A stretch of 6,071 bases of DNA from an uncultured Tidjanibacter sp. (GTDB taxonomy: Bacteria; Bacteroidota; Bacteroidia; Bacteroidales; Rikenellaceae), in assembly GCA_934663885.1 (NCBI GenBank), contig CAKUKW010000129.1, positions 1 through 6,071 on the forward strand, read 5' to 3'. Shown one piece after another: positions 5,593 to 6,071 of this stretch. A model generated the notes under the pieces. That model was not told the DNA's origin. It worked only from the letters and a program-made list of their open reading frames with translations, and made no database searches. The position numbers were made by a program, and so were the translations under genes. Each line of letters opens with the position of its first letter. Position 1 is the stretch's first letter.

Positions 5593-6071
5593 ATGAAATT
5601 AAAAGACCTGTTAAGTAAAGGATTTACTGCACTTTTGTTGCTCCTGGCTCAGCCCGGATACGCGCAGTCACCGGATAAAACGATGGCTACCCTCCCTATT
5701 GAATTCTCTGAGGGGTTTCTCCTGCCGTCGTTTAATATCGATCAGCCCCGCCTGCCTGTGCTTGCCGTTAAAAGCAACCTGCTTTACGACCTTACCACCA
5801 CCATAAACCTGGGTGTCGAAATCGGACTGGCGCACCGCTGGACGGTCGATATCCCGTTCAATTACAATCCCTGGAGGCTCGACGGCCACACCCGCCTGCG
5901 GCACTGGGGAATCCAGCCGGAAATACGCTACTGGTTCTGCAACAGGTTCGACGGATGGTTCGTCGGCCTGCACGGACATTACGTCAAATTCAATGTTGGC
6001 GGATTGCCTGACTGGTCTTTCATAAGCGAAAATATGCAGAAAAACCGTTATCAGGGATACCTCTATGGGGC
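5593..6071 (+). CDS. DUF3575-domain protein, partial (3' end off the right edge)
   Basis: The frame opens at ATG 5593 and stays open to the edge (159 codons seen). Residues 1-24 form a signal peptide (MKLKDLLSKGF, then a Leu-rich core, GYA before Gln25), so the product is exported by signal peptidase I rather than lipidated. The DUF3575 signature begins at about residue 54: LPVLAVKSNLLYDLTTTINL, then GVEIGLAHRW, DIPFNYNPW, the HWGIQPEIRYW block at 104-114, and GWFVGLHGHYVKFNVGG (121-137). Members are usually about 180-200 residues, so most of the domain is present. They are predicted outer-membrane-type beta proteins of unknown function, often found as an early gene of Mfa/Fim-type fimbrial loci with DUF3868 and Mfa2-like genes. 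Those partners would lie beyond the right edge. No Shine-Dalgarno site is seen; the start is chosen for the intact signal peptide. Confidence 0.87.
   Translation, partial: MKLKDLLSKGFTALLLLLAQPGYAQSPDKTMATLPIEFSEGFLLPSFNIDQPRLPVLAVKSNLLYDLTTTINLGVEIGLAHRWTVDIPFNYNPWRLDGHTRLRHWGIQPEIRYWFCNRFDGWFVGLHGHYVKFNVGGLPDWSFISENMQKNRYQGYLYG

Noticed and set aside
5668..5979. Minus-strand ORF (103 codons) inside the DUF3575 gene
   Set aside because: Antisense to a frame with a clear signal peptide and DUF3575 motifs; the translation looks like a shadow.

Overview
The window looks like chromosomal DNA from a member of the Bacteroidales (Bacteroidota). Reasons: three lipoproteins with short N-terminal signals and a Cys at residue 18, each carrying BACON-type beta-sandwich domains; a DUF3575-type protein; AraC-type regulator sequence; A/T-rich leaders mostly without Shine-Dalgarno sites; and promoter boxes of the Bacteroides type (TAnnTTTG at -7). 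I cannot name the genus from the sequence alone.

Layout. Positions 1-272 (minus) hold the DNA-binding part of an AraC-family regulator. It runs off the left edge and seems to lack the usual N-terminal sensory part. Positions 303-334 hold a strong hairpin that probably ends the next unit. Positions 365-3664 (minus) are a two-gene operon of predicted surface lipoproteins with an 18-bp gap. The promoter-proximal gene encodes one BACON domain plus a YD-repeat-like region (441 aa). The second encodes three BACON-like domains, a PKD-like segment and a BspA/DUF285-like array of seven ~27-residue repeats (651 aa). A 393-bp A/T-rich divergent region follows. Next is a plus-strand lipoprotein (4058-4921, 287 aa) with one BACON domain and an unrecognised beta-rich C-terminal domain, closed by a perfect terminator hairpin at 4942-4966.

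Positions 4972-5592 contain no conventional gene. They do contain the best promoter in the window (5135-5165). Just downstream lies a possible 49-codon small ORF, and a long hairpin is embedded in it. From 5593 to the right edge is the 5' part of a DUF3575 gene, a type often found at the head of Mfa/Fim-type fimbrial loci, so such a locus may begin here.

The three complete genes form a divergent cell-surface lipoprotein cluster, probably involved in adhesion or in binding polymers or proteins. No enzyme, transporter (SusC/D-like), CRISPR array, tRNA, rRNA or insertion sequence is visible. The clearest unexplained element is the promoter, small ORF and hairpin in the long leader before the DUF3575 gene. 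The window shows no clear new defence or mobile system.
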